Of a stretch of 40,380 bases of DNA, positions 9,874 through 18,478 are shown in pieces; within the stretch, counting starts at the first letter, position 1, and each line of letters opens with the position of its first letter. The translations under genes and the position numbers were made by a program. The notes beneath the pieces are model-generated. The model saw only the letters and a list, made by a program, of their open reading frames with translations. It did not search any database and was not told where the DNA came from. The stretch comes from JASEHD01 sp964471945. Lineage in GTDB: Bacteria; Bacteroidota; Ignavibacteria; UBA10030; SZUA-254. The stretch is from assembly GCA_964471945.1 (NCBI GenBank), contig CAYYIJ010000012.1:1-40380 (forward strand), in the 5' to 3' direction.

Positions 9874-11148
9874 ATGCAAAATATTTTCAAGGAATTAGAG
9901 TGGCGCGGATTTATCCATTCATTCACACCCGGTGTTGAAAAACATGTTCTTGAGAATCATGTAACTGCGTACATCGGTTTTGACCCGACAGCATCCAGTT
10001 TACACGTCGGTTCCTTGCTTCCAATTATGGGGCTTATGCACTTCCAGAGGTGTGGACATGTTCCGATAGCAATTGCGGGTGGAGGAACCGGGATGGTTGG
10101 CGATCCGAGTGGAAAAACTCAGGAGCGAAAACTGCTTTCACTCGAAGAGCTTGAGGCAAACCTTGTGGGAATCAAGAAACAGCTTTCACATTTTTTAGAT
10201 TTCAACGCAAAAAACAACCCTGCGAAACTCGTGAACAACGCAGATTGGCTTACAAAGATTTCGATGATGGAATTCTTACGCGATGTTGGAAAATATTTTT
10301 CTATTAATGAAATGCTTTCAAAAGAATCTGTGAAATCTCGTCTCGAACAAGAGCAAGGTATGTCGTTTACCGAATTCAGTTACTTGCTTTTGCAATCGTA
10401 TGATTTTTTAATGTTGTACGACAAATACCGATGCACACTCCAAATGGGTGGAAGCGATCAGTGGGGAAATATCACTTCTGGTATTGATCTTATTCGCAGA
10501 TTGAGAAGTGCAGAGGTGCATGCAATTGTGTTTCCATTGATTACAACATCTTCGGGTGTTAAGTTTGGAAAATCAGAAAGCGGTACAATTTGGCTCGATC
10601 CAGAGCTTACATCGCCATACAGATTCTATCAGTACTGGTTTAACACTGATGACAAAGATGTTATTACTTATCTGAAGTTCTTTACAATTTTAAATGAAGA
10701 AGAAATAAAAGAATTGAAGATATCCGCGGAATCACATCCCGAAAAGCGTGAATGTCAGATTAAGCTTGCGGAAGAAGTTACACGAATGCTGCATGGTGAA
10801 ACAGCCCTTGCACAAGCGATGAAAGCATCTAAAATATTTTTTGGTGGTGAGATTACAGGCGTTAGCGATTCTGAGCTTCTCGATATTTTTTGTGATGTTC
10901 CCTCTACTGAAATTCAAAAAGCTCACCTCGAAGCGAATGGTCTGCCGTTGGTTGATTTGATGGTAATGGCTGGTGTAACAAAATCCAAAGGAGAATCCCG
11001 ACGAGCGATTCAGGGTGGTGGAATTTACCTTGAGAATGTTCGGGTTACCGATGTTGGCAGGAAAATTATTCTTGAGGATGCGTTTCATGGAAAATTCATT
11101 GTTTTGAGAAAAGGTGCGAGGAATTATTGGTTAGTTAGGATTGTGTAA
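9874..11148 (+). CDS. tyrS: Tyrosyl-tRNA synthetase
   Basis: Class I aminoacyl-tRNA synthetase charging tRNA-Tyr in the cytoplasm. The 424-residue length is normal for the bacterial enzyme. Visible marks: TAYIGFDPTA with tyrosine-binding Tyr33, the HIGH-type motif HVGS (44-47), GGGTGMVGDPSGK, the substrate-pocket segment QMGGSDQWGNI, the KMSKS-type loop KFGKS (230-234), and a C-terminal S4 RNA-binding domain (about 360-424). The ATG at 9874 is used; an ATG 11 nt upstream is in another frame with a quick stop. The DAHP synthase gene follows after 40 nt, so co-transcription is possible. Confidence 0.97.
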   Translation: MQNIFKELEWRGFIHSFTPGVEKHVLENHVTAYIGFDPTASSLHVGSLLPIMGLMHFQRCGHVPIAIAGGGTGMVGDPSGKTQERKLLSLEELEANLVGIKKQLSHFLDFNAKNNPAKLVNNADWLTKISMMEFLRDVGKYFSINEMLSKESVKSRLEQEQGMSFTEFSYLLLQSYDFLMLYDKYRCTLQMGGSDQWGNITSGIDLIRRLRSAEVHAIVFPLITTSSGVKFGKSESGTIWLDPELTSPYRFYQYWFNTDDKDVITYLKFFTILNEEEIKELKISAESHPEKRECQIKLAEEVTRMLHGETALAQAMKASKIFFGGEITGVSDSELLDIFCDVPSTEIQKAHLEANGLPLVDLMVMAGVTKSKGESRRAIQGGGIYLENVRVTDVGRKIILEDAFHGKFIVLRKGARNYWLVRIV

Positions 11149-11188
11149 TATTACCTATTTTCATCAAAATTTCGTATCTTTAACGGAT

Positions 11189-12202
11189 ATGATTATAGTA
11201 ATGGAATCTCGTGCGAGTGATGCTGATATACAGCATGTTATTGAACGGATACAAGAGCTCGGTTTTGAAGCACATCTTTCAAAGGGTGTCGAACGGACTA
11301 TCATCGGCGTTATCGGTGACGAGCGACTTTTTAAAAAGGAACAGTTTTCACTTCTTCCACATGTTGAAAATGTTATCCCAATCCTCAAGCCATATAAACT
11401 TGTTAGTAGAGATTTCAAACCAGAGAATAGTGTAGTAACGGTTAATGGAGTTAAAATAGGTAGTGAAAAAATAGTGGTTGTTGCGGGTCCATGTTCTGTT
11501 GAATCAGAAGAACAGGTGCTGGCAACTGCCCAAGCTGTGAAATCAGCGGGTGCTGCTTTGTTACGCGGGGGTGCTTATAAACCACGGACGAGCCCTTATA
11601 ATTTTCAAGGATTAGGTGAAAATGGTTTAATGCTTCTTTCAAAAGCACGGGAAAAAACGGGTCTTGGTATTGTAACGGAAGTTATGGAATCGAATGAAGT
11701 CGAATTGGTAGCTGAGTATGCGGATATGCTTCAGATAGGTGCTCGGAATATGCACAACACGAAATTGCTTCGAGTAATTTCTAAAATCAGGAAGCCAGTA
11801 TTGTTGAAGAGGAATTATTCTGCTACACTGAATGAGTTCCTAATGAGTGCAGAATATATACTCTCTGGTGGAAATGATCAGGTTGTTTTATGTGAACGAG
11901 GAATTCGAACGTTCGTAGAGTATACAAGGAATACACTTGATCTGAACATCGTACCGGCAGTAAAACTACTTTCACATCTCCCGATTATTGTTGATCCGAG
12001 CCATGGAACAGGAAGATATGATTTAGTTTTGCCAATGAGTCGTGCAGCAATCGCGGCTGGTGCCGATGGATTACTTATTGAAGTTCATCCAAATCCCCCT
12101 GATGCATTCTCCGATGGCGAACAATCGTTAAAACCGAGTTCATTCCAGAAATTAATGTTAGAAATTAAAGCGGTGGCGATGGCGGTAGGAAGGAGTATTT
12201 AA
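11189..12202 (+). CDS. aroF: 3-deoxy-7-phosphoheptulonate (DAHP) synthase with N-terminal ferredoxin-like regulatory domain
   Basis: First step of the shikimate pathway: condenses phosphoenolpyruvate and erythrose 4-phosphate. The 337-residue protein resembles the Thermotoga-type class I-beta enzyme: an N-terminal ferredoxin-like domain (about 1-70) that gives tyrosine feedback control in that relative, then the TIM barrel with GPCSVE, LRGGAYKPRTSPY, PVLLKRN, CERGIRTF, DPSHGTGR and EVHPNPPDAFSDG. The frame is open back to an ATG at 11141, but the family starts at the residues matching MIIVMESR, so ATG 11189 is preferred. Sitting next to tyrS pairs making aromatic precursors with using tyrosine. 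GlcD follows 7 nt later. Confidence 0.95.
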   Translation: MIIVMESRASDADIQHVIERIQELGFEAHLSKGVERTIIGVIGDERLFKKEQFSLLPHVENVIPILKPYKLVSRDFKPENSVVTVNGVKIGSEKIVVVAGPCSVESEEQVLATAQAVKSAGAALLRGGAYKPRTSPYNFQGLGENGLMLLSKAREKTGLGIVTEVMESNEVELVAEYADMLQIGARNMHNTKLLRVISKIRKPVLLKRNYSATLNEFLMSAEYILSGGNDQVVLCERGIRTFVEYTRNTLDLNIVPAVKLLSHLPIIVDPSHGTGRYDLVLPMSRAAIAAGADGLLIEVHPNPPDAFSDGEQSLKPSSFQKLMLEIKAVAMAVGRSI

Positions 12203-12209
12203 TCCCGGA

Positions 12210-13664
12210 ATGATTACAAAAAGCACCGTAAAAAAACTTCGGGAACTCATAGGGAGTGAGAATGTACTTGATTCTCCAGAGTCACGGCTTGTTTATTCGT
12301 ACGATTCTTCACCAATCAATGCACCGTTACCAGATTTAGTGTTACGTCCATCGACACCGCAGCAAATTTCAGAGATTGTAAGGATTGCGAATCAAGAGAA
12401 GATAGCAATTATCCCGAGAGGTTCTGGAACGGGTTTAAGTGGCGGAACACTTCCAACAGAAAATTCAATTATACTTTTAACAAACCACTGGAACCGCATT
12501 ATCGAAATCGATGAGGAAAATTTATCCGTATGGGTTGAACCGGGAGTGATCACTGCAAATCTCCAAGCGGAGGTTGAGAAATATGGTTTTATTTATCCAC
12601 CTGATCCGGGAAGTGCAAGCATATCAACAATAGGCGGGAATGTTGCCGAGAATGCCGGTGGTTTGCGTGGATTGAAATATGGTGTTACAAAAAACTATGT
12701 ACTTGGAATGGAAGTCGTTTTACCAACCGGAGAGATTTTGCATACTGGCGGCAAGTCGGTGAAGGATGTAGCAGGGTATAATTTGAAAGATATTCTTATC
12801 GGATCGGAAGGAACGCTTGGTATATTCACGAAAATTTTACTGAAGATTATTCCCAAACCGGAAACTTCACGGACATTTCTTGCATTTTTCCCGACTATGG
12901 ATGATGCTGCAAAAACTGTATCAGCAATTATCACCGCTAAGGTTACTCCTTCGATGGTAGAATTTCTTGACAACACAACAATCCGTTGCATTGAAGATTA
13001 TACACATATCGGTTTACCGGTTGAGACGGCAGCGATTCTTTTAATCGAACTCGATGGAAAGAACGCTGTCGTTGATGACGATGCTTTACTTATAAGTGAG
13101 ATTTGCAAGAAAAACAATGCGACTGCAATCAAAGTTGCTGAAGGTGAACAAGAATCGATCAAGCTGAAAACTGCACGGCGTTCGGCGTATGCGTCACTGG
13201 CACGAGCAACGCCAACGACACTAACTGAAGATGTAGCAGTACCGCGTTCTGAAATAGCACGATTAGTTGAGAGAATCAGTGAGATTGGCAGGAAAAACGA
13301 TATTCGTATTGGCACATTCGGTCATGCCGGCGATGGGAATCTTCATCCGAATTATATGACCGATAAACGGGATAAAGCGAATTTTGCACGGGCTGAGAAA
13401 TCGATTATTGAAGTTGAGGAATCGGCTATCGAATTAGGTGGAACGATAACAGGTGAACACGGTGTAGGACTCTACAAGAAACGTTTGCTCGAAAAAATGG
13501 TGGGCTCCCCTTCAATGATCATGATGAGAACACTCAAAAAAATGATGGATCCAAACGGCATTATGAACCCGGGAAAAATTTTCGACTTGAAACCAAAATG
13601 TGAAGGATTACTGCCAACAGAGCGAGAGCAAATTAAGAAGTTTGAGGAAGTTGCGTGGTTGTGA
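12210..13664 (+). CDS. glcD: FAD-linked 2-hydroxy-acid oxidase, GlcD-type subunit (glycolate or D-lactate)
   Basis: A 484-residue flavoprotein of the VAO/PCMH fold. The N-terminal FAD-binding domain (about 38-215) carries PRGSGTGLSGG and GNVAENAGGLRGLKYG. The FAD-oxidase C-terminal domain ends with FGHAGDGNLHP (about 370) and GEHGVGLYKKRLL. Family members oxidise glycolate or D-lactate and pass electrons to an Fe-S partner; which substrate applies here cannot be told from sequence. The likely partner (GlcF-like, 15085-16362) is about 1.4 kb downstream on the same strand, separated by an esterase and a rhomboid gene. Confidence 0.92.
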   Translation: MITKSTVKKLRELIGSENVLDSPESRLVYSYDSSPINAPLPDLVLRPSTPQQISEIVRIANQEKIAIIPRGSGTGLSGGTLPTENSIILLTNHWNRIIEIDEENLSVWVEPGVITANLQAEVEKYGFIYPPDPGSASISTIGGNVAENAGGLRGLKYGVTKNYVLGMEVVLPTGEILHTGGKSVKDVAGYNLKDILIGSEGTLGIFTKILLKIIPKPETSRTFLAFFPTMDDAAKTVSAIITAKVTPSMVEFLDNTTIRCIEDYTHIGLPVETAAILLIELDGKNAVVDDDALLISEICKKNNATAIKVAEGEQESIKLKTARRSAYASLARATPTTLTEDVAVPRSEIARLVERISEIGRKNDIRIGTFGHAGDGNLHPNYMTDKRDKANFARAEKSIIEVEESAIELGGTITGEHGVGLYKKRLLEKMVGSPSMIMMRTLKKMMDPNGIMNPGKIFDLKPKCEGLLPTEREQIKKFEEVAWL

Positions 13665-13746
13665 GCGAAGAGTATATTGAATTGTCTTGATAGTTGCTAA
13701 AAATATTGTGAACCTTAAATCCGAAATCTAAAATCCAAAATCTTAT

Positions 13747-14397
13747 ATGAATCTTATCCATACTAGTCTCGTCCATAAAATTCTATCGCCCCGAATGCGC
13801 TCAGCCGGAAAACCACCAGCTTTGATAATGCTGCATGGTCGGGGAGCTGATGAACATGATCTTTTCGAACTATCAAAATATCTTGATGAACGGTTGTTTA
13901 TAATTAGTGTACGTGCGCCGTTCCAATTTGCTTTTAGCGGCGGATACACTTGGTATGATATTATCGATATCGGCAAGCCAGAACCGAAGATGTTCAGGGA
14001 AAGTTATGACAAGGTAATGAGATTCATTGAGGATGTGAAAAAGGGTTATCCTATAGACCCTGAAAAAATATTTCTATTTGGATTTAGCATGGGTGCTATT
14101 ATGTCGTTTGTCGTTACTCTGGCACATTCTGACATGGTTAAGGGTGTGATTGCTAACAGCGGACTTATTCCTGAAAACATAGATTTAAAATTTGAATGGG
14201 ATAAAATTAAAGGGAAACCTTTTTTTGTAGCCCATGGGAAGTATGATTCTGTTATTCCGATTGCATTTGCGAAGCGTGCTAAGGAACTTTTAGAAAAAGC
14301 TAGAGCAGACGTGACGTATCGCGAGTACGAAATGGATCATCAAATCGATGAAGAGAGTTTAAATGATATAATGAAATGGTTATCGAAACATATTTAA
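13747..14397 (+). CDS. Carboxylesterase/phospholipase-family alpha/beta hydrolase
   Basis: A 216-residue serine hydrolase of the Abhydrolase_2 (phospholipase/carboxylesterase) family. It has the oxyanion segment LHGRGADEHD (29-38), the nucleophile elbow GFSMG (Ser114), HGKYDSVIP (Asp167) and the final EMDHQID (His198), a complete Ser-Asp-His triad. There is no signal peptide, so it is probably cytoplasmic and hydrolyses short-chain esters; the actual substrate is unknown. It starts 82 nt after glcD and ends 22 nt before the rhomboid gene, in the same direction. Confidence 0.9.
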   Translation: MNLIHTSLVHKILSPRMRSAGKPPALIMLHGRGADEHDLFELSKYLDERLFIISVRAPFQFAFSGGYTWYDIIDIGKPEPKMFRESYDKVMRFIEDVKKGYPIDPEKIFLFGFSMGAIMSFVVTLAHSDMVKGVIANSGLIPENIDLKFEWDKIKGKPFFVAHGKYDSVIPIAFAKRAKELLEKARADVTYREYEMDHQIDEESLNDIMKWLSKHI

Positions 14398-14419
14398 CAG
14401 ATCCTCTCACTGGTAAGCA

Positions 14420-15094
14420 ATGATTCCCCTTCGTGATTCCACCCCATCTCACACGATACCGATTGTAAATTATGCATTGATTGCAGTGAATGTTTTTGTT
14501 TTTCTCTTTGAAGTTTCGTTGGGAGCGCGGATGGATAAATTCATTTTTCAATTCGGTATCGTTCCTTACTATTTTACCAATGATATCAATTCCATGCAAA
14601 TTGGAATAGATACAATCCTCCCATTATTTTCTTCAATGTTTCTTCACGGCGGGTGGATGCATCTGATTGGCAATGTTTTGTTTCTTCATATTTTTGGTGA
14701 CAATGTCGAGGATAGATTCGGACATCTAAAATATTTTATTTTTTATATTGCTGCAGGTTTAGCTGCGGCATTCACACAAATTTATATGTTTCCCGAATCT
14801 GAAATACCTATGGTAGGAGCAAGCGGTGCTATTGCTGGTGTGATGGGTGCCTATGTCTTTATGTTTCCTCATTCAAAAGTTGTAACGCTTGTTCCAATAA
14901 TATATTTCTTTCAAATTGTTGAGTTACCAGCTTTTCTTTTTTTAGGATTTTGGTTCATAATACAAATAATAAGCGGGATGTTTTCACTCGGTATTGCTGC
15001 CGATGCGGGTGGTGTTGCCTGGTGGGCACATATTGGCGGATTCGTTGTAGGAGCCGTACTCTTTCCATTTCTTAGAAAAACGAAATGGCGATGA
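14420..15094 (+). CDS. Rhomboid-family intramembrane serine protease
   Basis: 224 residues with about six to seven membrane segments. Diagnostic marks are HGGWMHLIGN (oxyanion His and Asn, near 76-85), the catalytic GASG (Ser135) and a late AHIGG (catalytic His204). The N-terminal MIPLRDSTPSHTIPIVNYAL is typical of the soluble-preceded bacterial group often annotated as YqgP/GlpG-like. It cleaves transmembrane substrates within the inner membrane. Its stop overlaps the start of the Fe-S protein gene by 10 nt, so the two are probably translationally coupled. Confidence 0.93.
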   Translation: MIPLRDSTPSHTIPIVNYALIAVNVFVFLFEVSLGARMDKFIFQFGIVPYYFTNDINSMQIGIDTILPLFSSMFLHGGWMHLIGNVLFLHIFGDNVEDRFGHLKYFIFYIAAGLAAAFTQIYMFPESEIPMVGASGAIAGVMGAYVFMFPHSKVVTLVPIIYFFQIVELPAFLFLGFWFIIQIISGMFSLGIAADAGGVAWWAHIGGFVVGAVLFPFLRKTKWR

Positions 15095-16362
15095 AAGAAC
15101 CTCTACAACAACATCTCGATGATATTTACAACAAATGTCTCCAGTGTGGACTTTGTTTGCCATCCTGCCCTACATATGATCTCAATCTTCGAGAGGAGTC
15201 TTCGCCGAGGGGCAGAATTCAGCTTATCCATTCTGTACAAAACCATGAATTAGCTCTTTCAAAAAGCTTCGTAAATGAAATGTATTTCTGTCTCGATTGT
15301 CGGGCGTGTGAGACAGCATGCCCCGCAGGTGTTCGTTTTGGCGAATTAATCGAAGAATCCCGGAATATGATTTCAGAAAACAAGTTGGAATCGTTTACAC
15401 TGAAGTATCTTAAAAAGATTTTCCTTAACAAGATATTACCCTCACAAAAGAGAACAAAAATAGCGGCGAGAATCCTACGTATCTATCAACGCAGCGGCTT
15501 GGAGGGGGCGATAAAAGAATCTGGTTTGTTAAGACTATTCTCGGATAAACTGCATGAACAACATCAATTATTACCAAAGGTACAAGACAATTTTTTTGAC
15601 GAAGAATATCCAGAAGTTATTCGACTAATAAGCAACATTCGGGGTAGGGTAGCTTTCCTTTCCGGATGTATCATGAATGTTGCTTTCAGTGATATTCATC
15701 GCGATGCTATTTATGTACTCGTAAAAAACGGTTTTGAAGTTATCATACCAACAGGGCAAGTATGTTGTGGCTCACTTCATGCACACAACGGAGAGATCGA
15801 TTCGGCAAAATTTCTTGCACAAAAAAATATTGAAGTCTTCGAGAAATATCAATACGATACTCTTGTAGTCGATTCTGCCGGATGCAGTGCGTTCATGAAA
15901 GAATATTCGCGGATATTTGCTGAGGACGAAGAATATGCGGAACGGGCAAAAATATTTTCACAAAAGGTAAAAGAGATCACCGAATTCCTTTCTGAAGTTG
16001 GATTGACTATGCCTCTTGTATCTGTGAACAAAAAGGTAACTTACCACGAAGCATGTCACCTTGTTCATGCACAAAAAATTAGTCGGCAGCCGAGAGAATT
16101 AATTCAATTAATACCTGGAATCGAATTTATTGAGCTTCCCGAAGCAACATGGTGCTGTGGAAGTGCCGGTATTTATAATGTTGTTCGTTATGACGATTCG
16201 ATGAAAATTCTGAATCGAAAAATAAAAAATCTCGAATCCACTGGTGCTGATATCGTTGTTACTGCAAATCCTGGATGCCATCTGCAGCTACAGTATGGAA
16301 TAAAAAAGTATGGATTAAACATGCAAGTTATGCATCCAATAAGTCTTTTCCGTACTGTATAA
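15085..16362 (+). CDS. glcF: (Fe-S)-binding heterodisulfide-reductase-type protein, GlcF-like
   Basis: 425 residues. Two 4Fe-4S ferredoxin motifs: Cys18-x2-Cys21-x2-Cys24-x3-Cys28-Pro and Cys69-x2-Cys72-x2-Cys75-x3-Cys79-Pro. Two cysteine-rich CCG domains follow, with VCCGSLHAHNGE, VDSAGCSAF, HEACHLVHA, WCCGSAGIYN and NPGCHLQ. This is the layout of the glycolate oxidase Fe-S subunit, which takes electrons from GlcD and passes them toward quinone. It overlaps the rhomboid gene by 10 nt. The link to the glcD gene at 12210 is inferred from family partnership and proximity; lactate-utilisation relatives are possible. Confidence 0.9.
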   Translation: MAMKEPLQQHLDDIYNKCLQCGLCLPSCPTYDLNLREESSPRGRIQLIHSVQNHELALSKSFVNEMYFCLDCRACETACPAGVRFGELIEESRNMISENKLESFTLKYLKKIFLNKILPSQKRTKIAARILRIYQRSGLEGAIKESGLLRLFSDKLHEQHQLLPKVQDNFFDEEYPEVIRLISNIRGRVAFLSGCIMNVAFSDIHRDAIYVLVKNGFEVIIPTGQVCCGSLHAHNGEIDSAKFLAQKNIEVFEKYQYDTLVVDSAGCSAFMKEYSRIFAEDEEYAERAKIFSQKVKEITEFLSEVGLTMPLVSVNKKVTYHEACHLVHAQKISRQPRELIQLIPGIEFIELPEATWCCGSAGIYNVVRYDDSMKILNRKIKNLESTGADIVVTANPGCHLQLQYGIKKYGLNMQVMHPISLFRTV

Positions 16363-16437
16363 TTCAAATGGATCCCAGAATATGAAAATCTTAAAGAAAA
16401 GATTATATTAAGTTGTTAAAAAAAATAGATAAGAAAA

Positions 16438-18015
16438 ATGGATCATCAACAAGTATTGTCAGTTTTAAATTTCGGTCGGGTAGACGCTGAATCCGATAAT
16501 CGATTCGAGAATTGTTTTATCGGAACAGATATGCTCAGGCAAATTCTTTTACCTCAACATTCGCTTGTGTTAGGAAGTAAAGGATCCGGGAAAAGTGCCG
16601 CATTTCGTTTGTTGTGCACCGACAAAGAAAAACTAAGAACACTTTTTCCCAAAGGTTATGAGGATATTTTTCCGATCCCGGTGTACGGACTTTATAATGA
16701 AGAATATATTTACGGTAATGAATTTAGAGATATCAGATCAGATTCGGTTGATGATTTCCGATACTTCTGGCTCATGATTGTGGGTCTAAAAACCGTTACT
16801 GCAATAGTCGATGATCCAAAAATCCATGAGATGGTTACGAAAAATAAAAATCCTAAAGTAAAAGAATCATTCAAGATTATTCTACAGGTAGTTGATGATT
16901 TGGGCCTCGTTAATGAAAAGCGTACACTTGGGAAATTGAAACAAAGAGTAATGCAGTTAGTTAAACCATCATTGCGGGATCAACCATTAGGGGGTGATGC
17001 AATTCCAAAAATACTTGCTGGTGATTTCAAACATAAAACAGGAACGAGCGTTACATCGGTCCTTGATCATATTGATACAGTACTTCAGGGAACAAATACA
17101 CTCGCATGGATTATGCTCGATAAGCTTGATTTATTGTTCATAGATGATTTTGAAAAATTGAAATCGTCTATAACTGGTTTGGTTCAGCTCCTAATCGAAC
17201 AAAGTAATCGCTTTAAAAATATTCATTTTAAAATATTTTTACGATCAGATATTTATCGACAATTACGGATTGTTAATAAATCGCATCTCGTTAGTTATTC
17301 AAGTGAGATGAAATGGACTGAACCACTGCTCCTTAAGCTTCTTGTATCTCGCGCAGTAGCTGAAGAAATTGTTCGGGAATATTGTGAAGAACAAACAGAT
17401 GAATCCGTTAGTATTTCAGATGTCATCGAGGGAACGGACGATGATGTGCTGAGATTATTTTACGTACTATTTGAATCAACTATAAATGATGAAAACAATC
17501 AAGATGGTCTTCAACCATTCGTCCATGCATGGATGTTATCTCATTTATCGGATGGCAGGGGTCATGTTTACCCTCGAGAACAAATCCACTTGGGAAACCT
17601 TGCTGTCGAAAAGCAATTAGAAATCAATCGAAAGGAGAAAGAACATCGATCGGCAAGAATAATTAGTGCCGCTGCGATGAAGGAAGCTCTGGCCGCTCTA
17701 TCGATTTATCGATGTGATACATATTTATATTCTGAGTTCCCCCATTTATCGAAACATTTTGATGCGTTTCGAGGTAGCCCAAAGGTAAAATTTACAAGGG
17801 ATGAACTTAATAAACTTTTCGAGAACTTGTCACCAAATGGAGATGAAGGGATTCGATCTGTTTATGATACTGGCTTGTTATCTCCGTTAGGGAGGACGGT
17901 TGATTCGAGCATGGAATTCAAAATACCTTTATTATACAGAATCGGTCTTGGGATTGCCGAAAATGAAGAAATGGTCAAACAGAGTCCATCACAAACACCA
18001 ATGCAATCTTCCTAA
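16438..18015 (+). CDS. Standalone P-loop ATPase, Sll1717-family-like
   Basis: 525 residues. The N-terminal pattern FGRVDAESDNRFENCFI followed by LVLGSKGSGKSA (Walker A, 46-53) matches the start of the P-loop ATPase group named after Sll1717. A Walker B-like strand LAWIMLDKLD is at 222-231 and a sensor-like strand FKIFLRSDIY at 264-273. The C-terminal half is helical with no recognised domain and ends in a polar QSPSQTPMQSS tail. There is no signal peptide or membrane segment. The family is poorly characterised; relatives of this ATPase class occur as single genes and in putative defence contexts, but no effector or partner is visible here. The 5' gap is 75 nt of AT-rich DNA and the 3' side is a 451-nt gene-free stretch, so it looks monocistronic. 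ATP binding is well supported; the role is unknown. Confidence 0.85.
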   Translation: MDHQQVLSVLNFGRVDAESDNRFENCFIGTDMLRQILLPQHSLVLGSKGSGKSAAFRLLCTDKEKLRTLFPKGYEDIFPIPVYGLYNEEYIYGNEFRDIRSDSVDDFRYFWLMIVGLKTVTAIVDDPKIHEMVTKNKNPKVKESFKIILQVVDDLGLVNEKRTLGKLKQRVMQLVKPSLRDQPLGGDAIPKILAGDFKHKTGTSVTSVLDHIDTVLQGTNTLAWIMLDKLDLLFIDDFEKLKSSITGLVQLLIEQSNRFKNIHFKIFLRSDIYRQLRIVNKSHLVSYSSEMKWTEPLLLKLLVSRAVAEEIVREYCEEQTDESVSISDVIEGTDDDVLRLFYVLFESTINDENNQDGLQPFVHAWMLSHLSDGRGHVYPREQIHLGNLAVEKQLEINRKEKEHRSARIISAAAMKEALAALSIYRCDTYLYSEFPHLSKHFDAFRGSPKVKFTRDELNKLFENLSPNGDEGIRSVYDTGLLSPLGRTVDSSMEFKIPLLYRIGLGIAENEEMVKQSPSQTPMQSS

Positions 18016-18257
18016 ATAAAGCTTGATATATTAAGCTAATGTTAACAATTGCTTATCAAGTTGATAGAAAAATAATTTCTTTCTTTCCATATTTCTAATC
18101 GTTGTTGTTTATTGATATATGCATTCTTAAATATTGATATTATAACACACGATCCAAGGAATAGAATTTTCACTCCATCGATTACAAGTGGTTTCTGAGA
18201 AGGCGAGCTCGTCTTGCTGCTTAGGGTAGGTCATAATAATTCTTCACTAATCCACCA

Positions 18258-18304
18258 AGGGCTGATCGAGAAGGGATGAATATCCATCGAAAGGTCAGCC
18301 CTTA
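18258..18304 (+). other. Nested hairpin in intergenic DNA
   Basis: A 9-bp perfect stem AAGGGCTGA (18258-18266) / TCAGCCCTT (18296-18304) encloses an inner hairpin GGAT-GAAT-ATCC (about 18274-18285). No T run follows (CTTAGTTTATAAG), so it is not a standard terminator. It lies about 240 nt after the ATPase stop and upstream of the mutase promoter candidate. It could be a small structured RNA, a protein-binding site or a dispersed repeat. Confidence 0.5.
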
Positions 18305-18395
18305 GTTTATAAGAGAACTTTCTCCAAGTTACTAACAAATTCCTACATTAGAAACTTCACAAGGTGACACTACAGGTTAGTCAATTATCTTCTTT

Positions 18396-18425
18396 TTGAA
18401 AAGTACCCTATTATTCGTATCTTTG
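18396..18425 (+). promoter_or_regulatory. Bacteroidetes-type promoter candidate for the mutase gene
   Basis: TTG (18396-18398), a 19-nt spacer, then TATCTTTG (18418-18425). This matches the Bacteroidetes primary-sigma pattern of a TTG -33 element and TAnnTTTG -7 element with about 19 nt between. It lies 54 nt before the preferred ATG at 18479. The match is read directly; use of this promoter class in this organism is inferred. Confidence 0.5.
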
Positions 18426-18478
18426 ACCATGATTTACATGATTAAATTGAATATTAATGAATCTCTGTGGGGTTCAAA

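Larger units (their letters stand above)
18016..18466. other. Gene-free 451-nt stretch between ATPase and mutase genes
   Basis: No credible ORF. It holds the palindrome GGCGAGCTCGTC near 18201-18212, a nested hairpin at 18258-18304 and a promoter-like sequence at 18396-18425. No tRNA signature and no B12-box-like sequence was recognised despite the cobalamin-dependent gene downstream. Confidence 0.7.

Noticed and set aside
11175..11182. TATCTTTA as promoter -7 element for DAHP synthase
   Set aside because: It lacks a TTG at the right distance and lies only 6 nt before the ATG.
11141..11188. Upstream start for DAHP synthase
   Set aside because: It would overlap tyrS and add 16 residues not found in the family; ATG 11189 matches the known N-terminus.
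18016..18478. Cobalamin riboswitch before the B12-dependent mutase
   Set aside because: No B12-box-like conserved sequence, and the likely transcript start leaves a leader of only about 50 nt.
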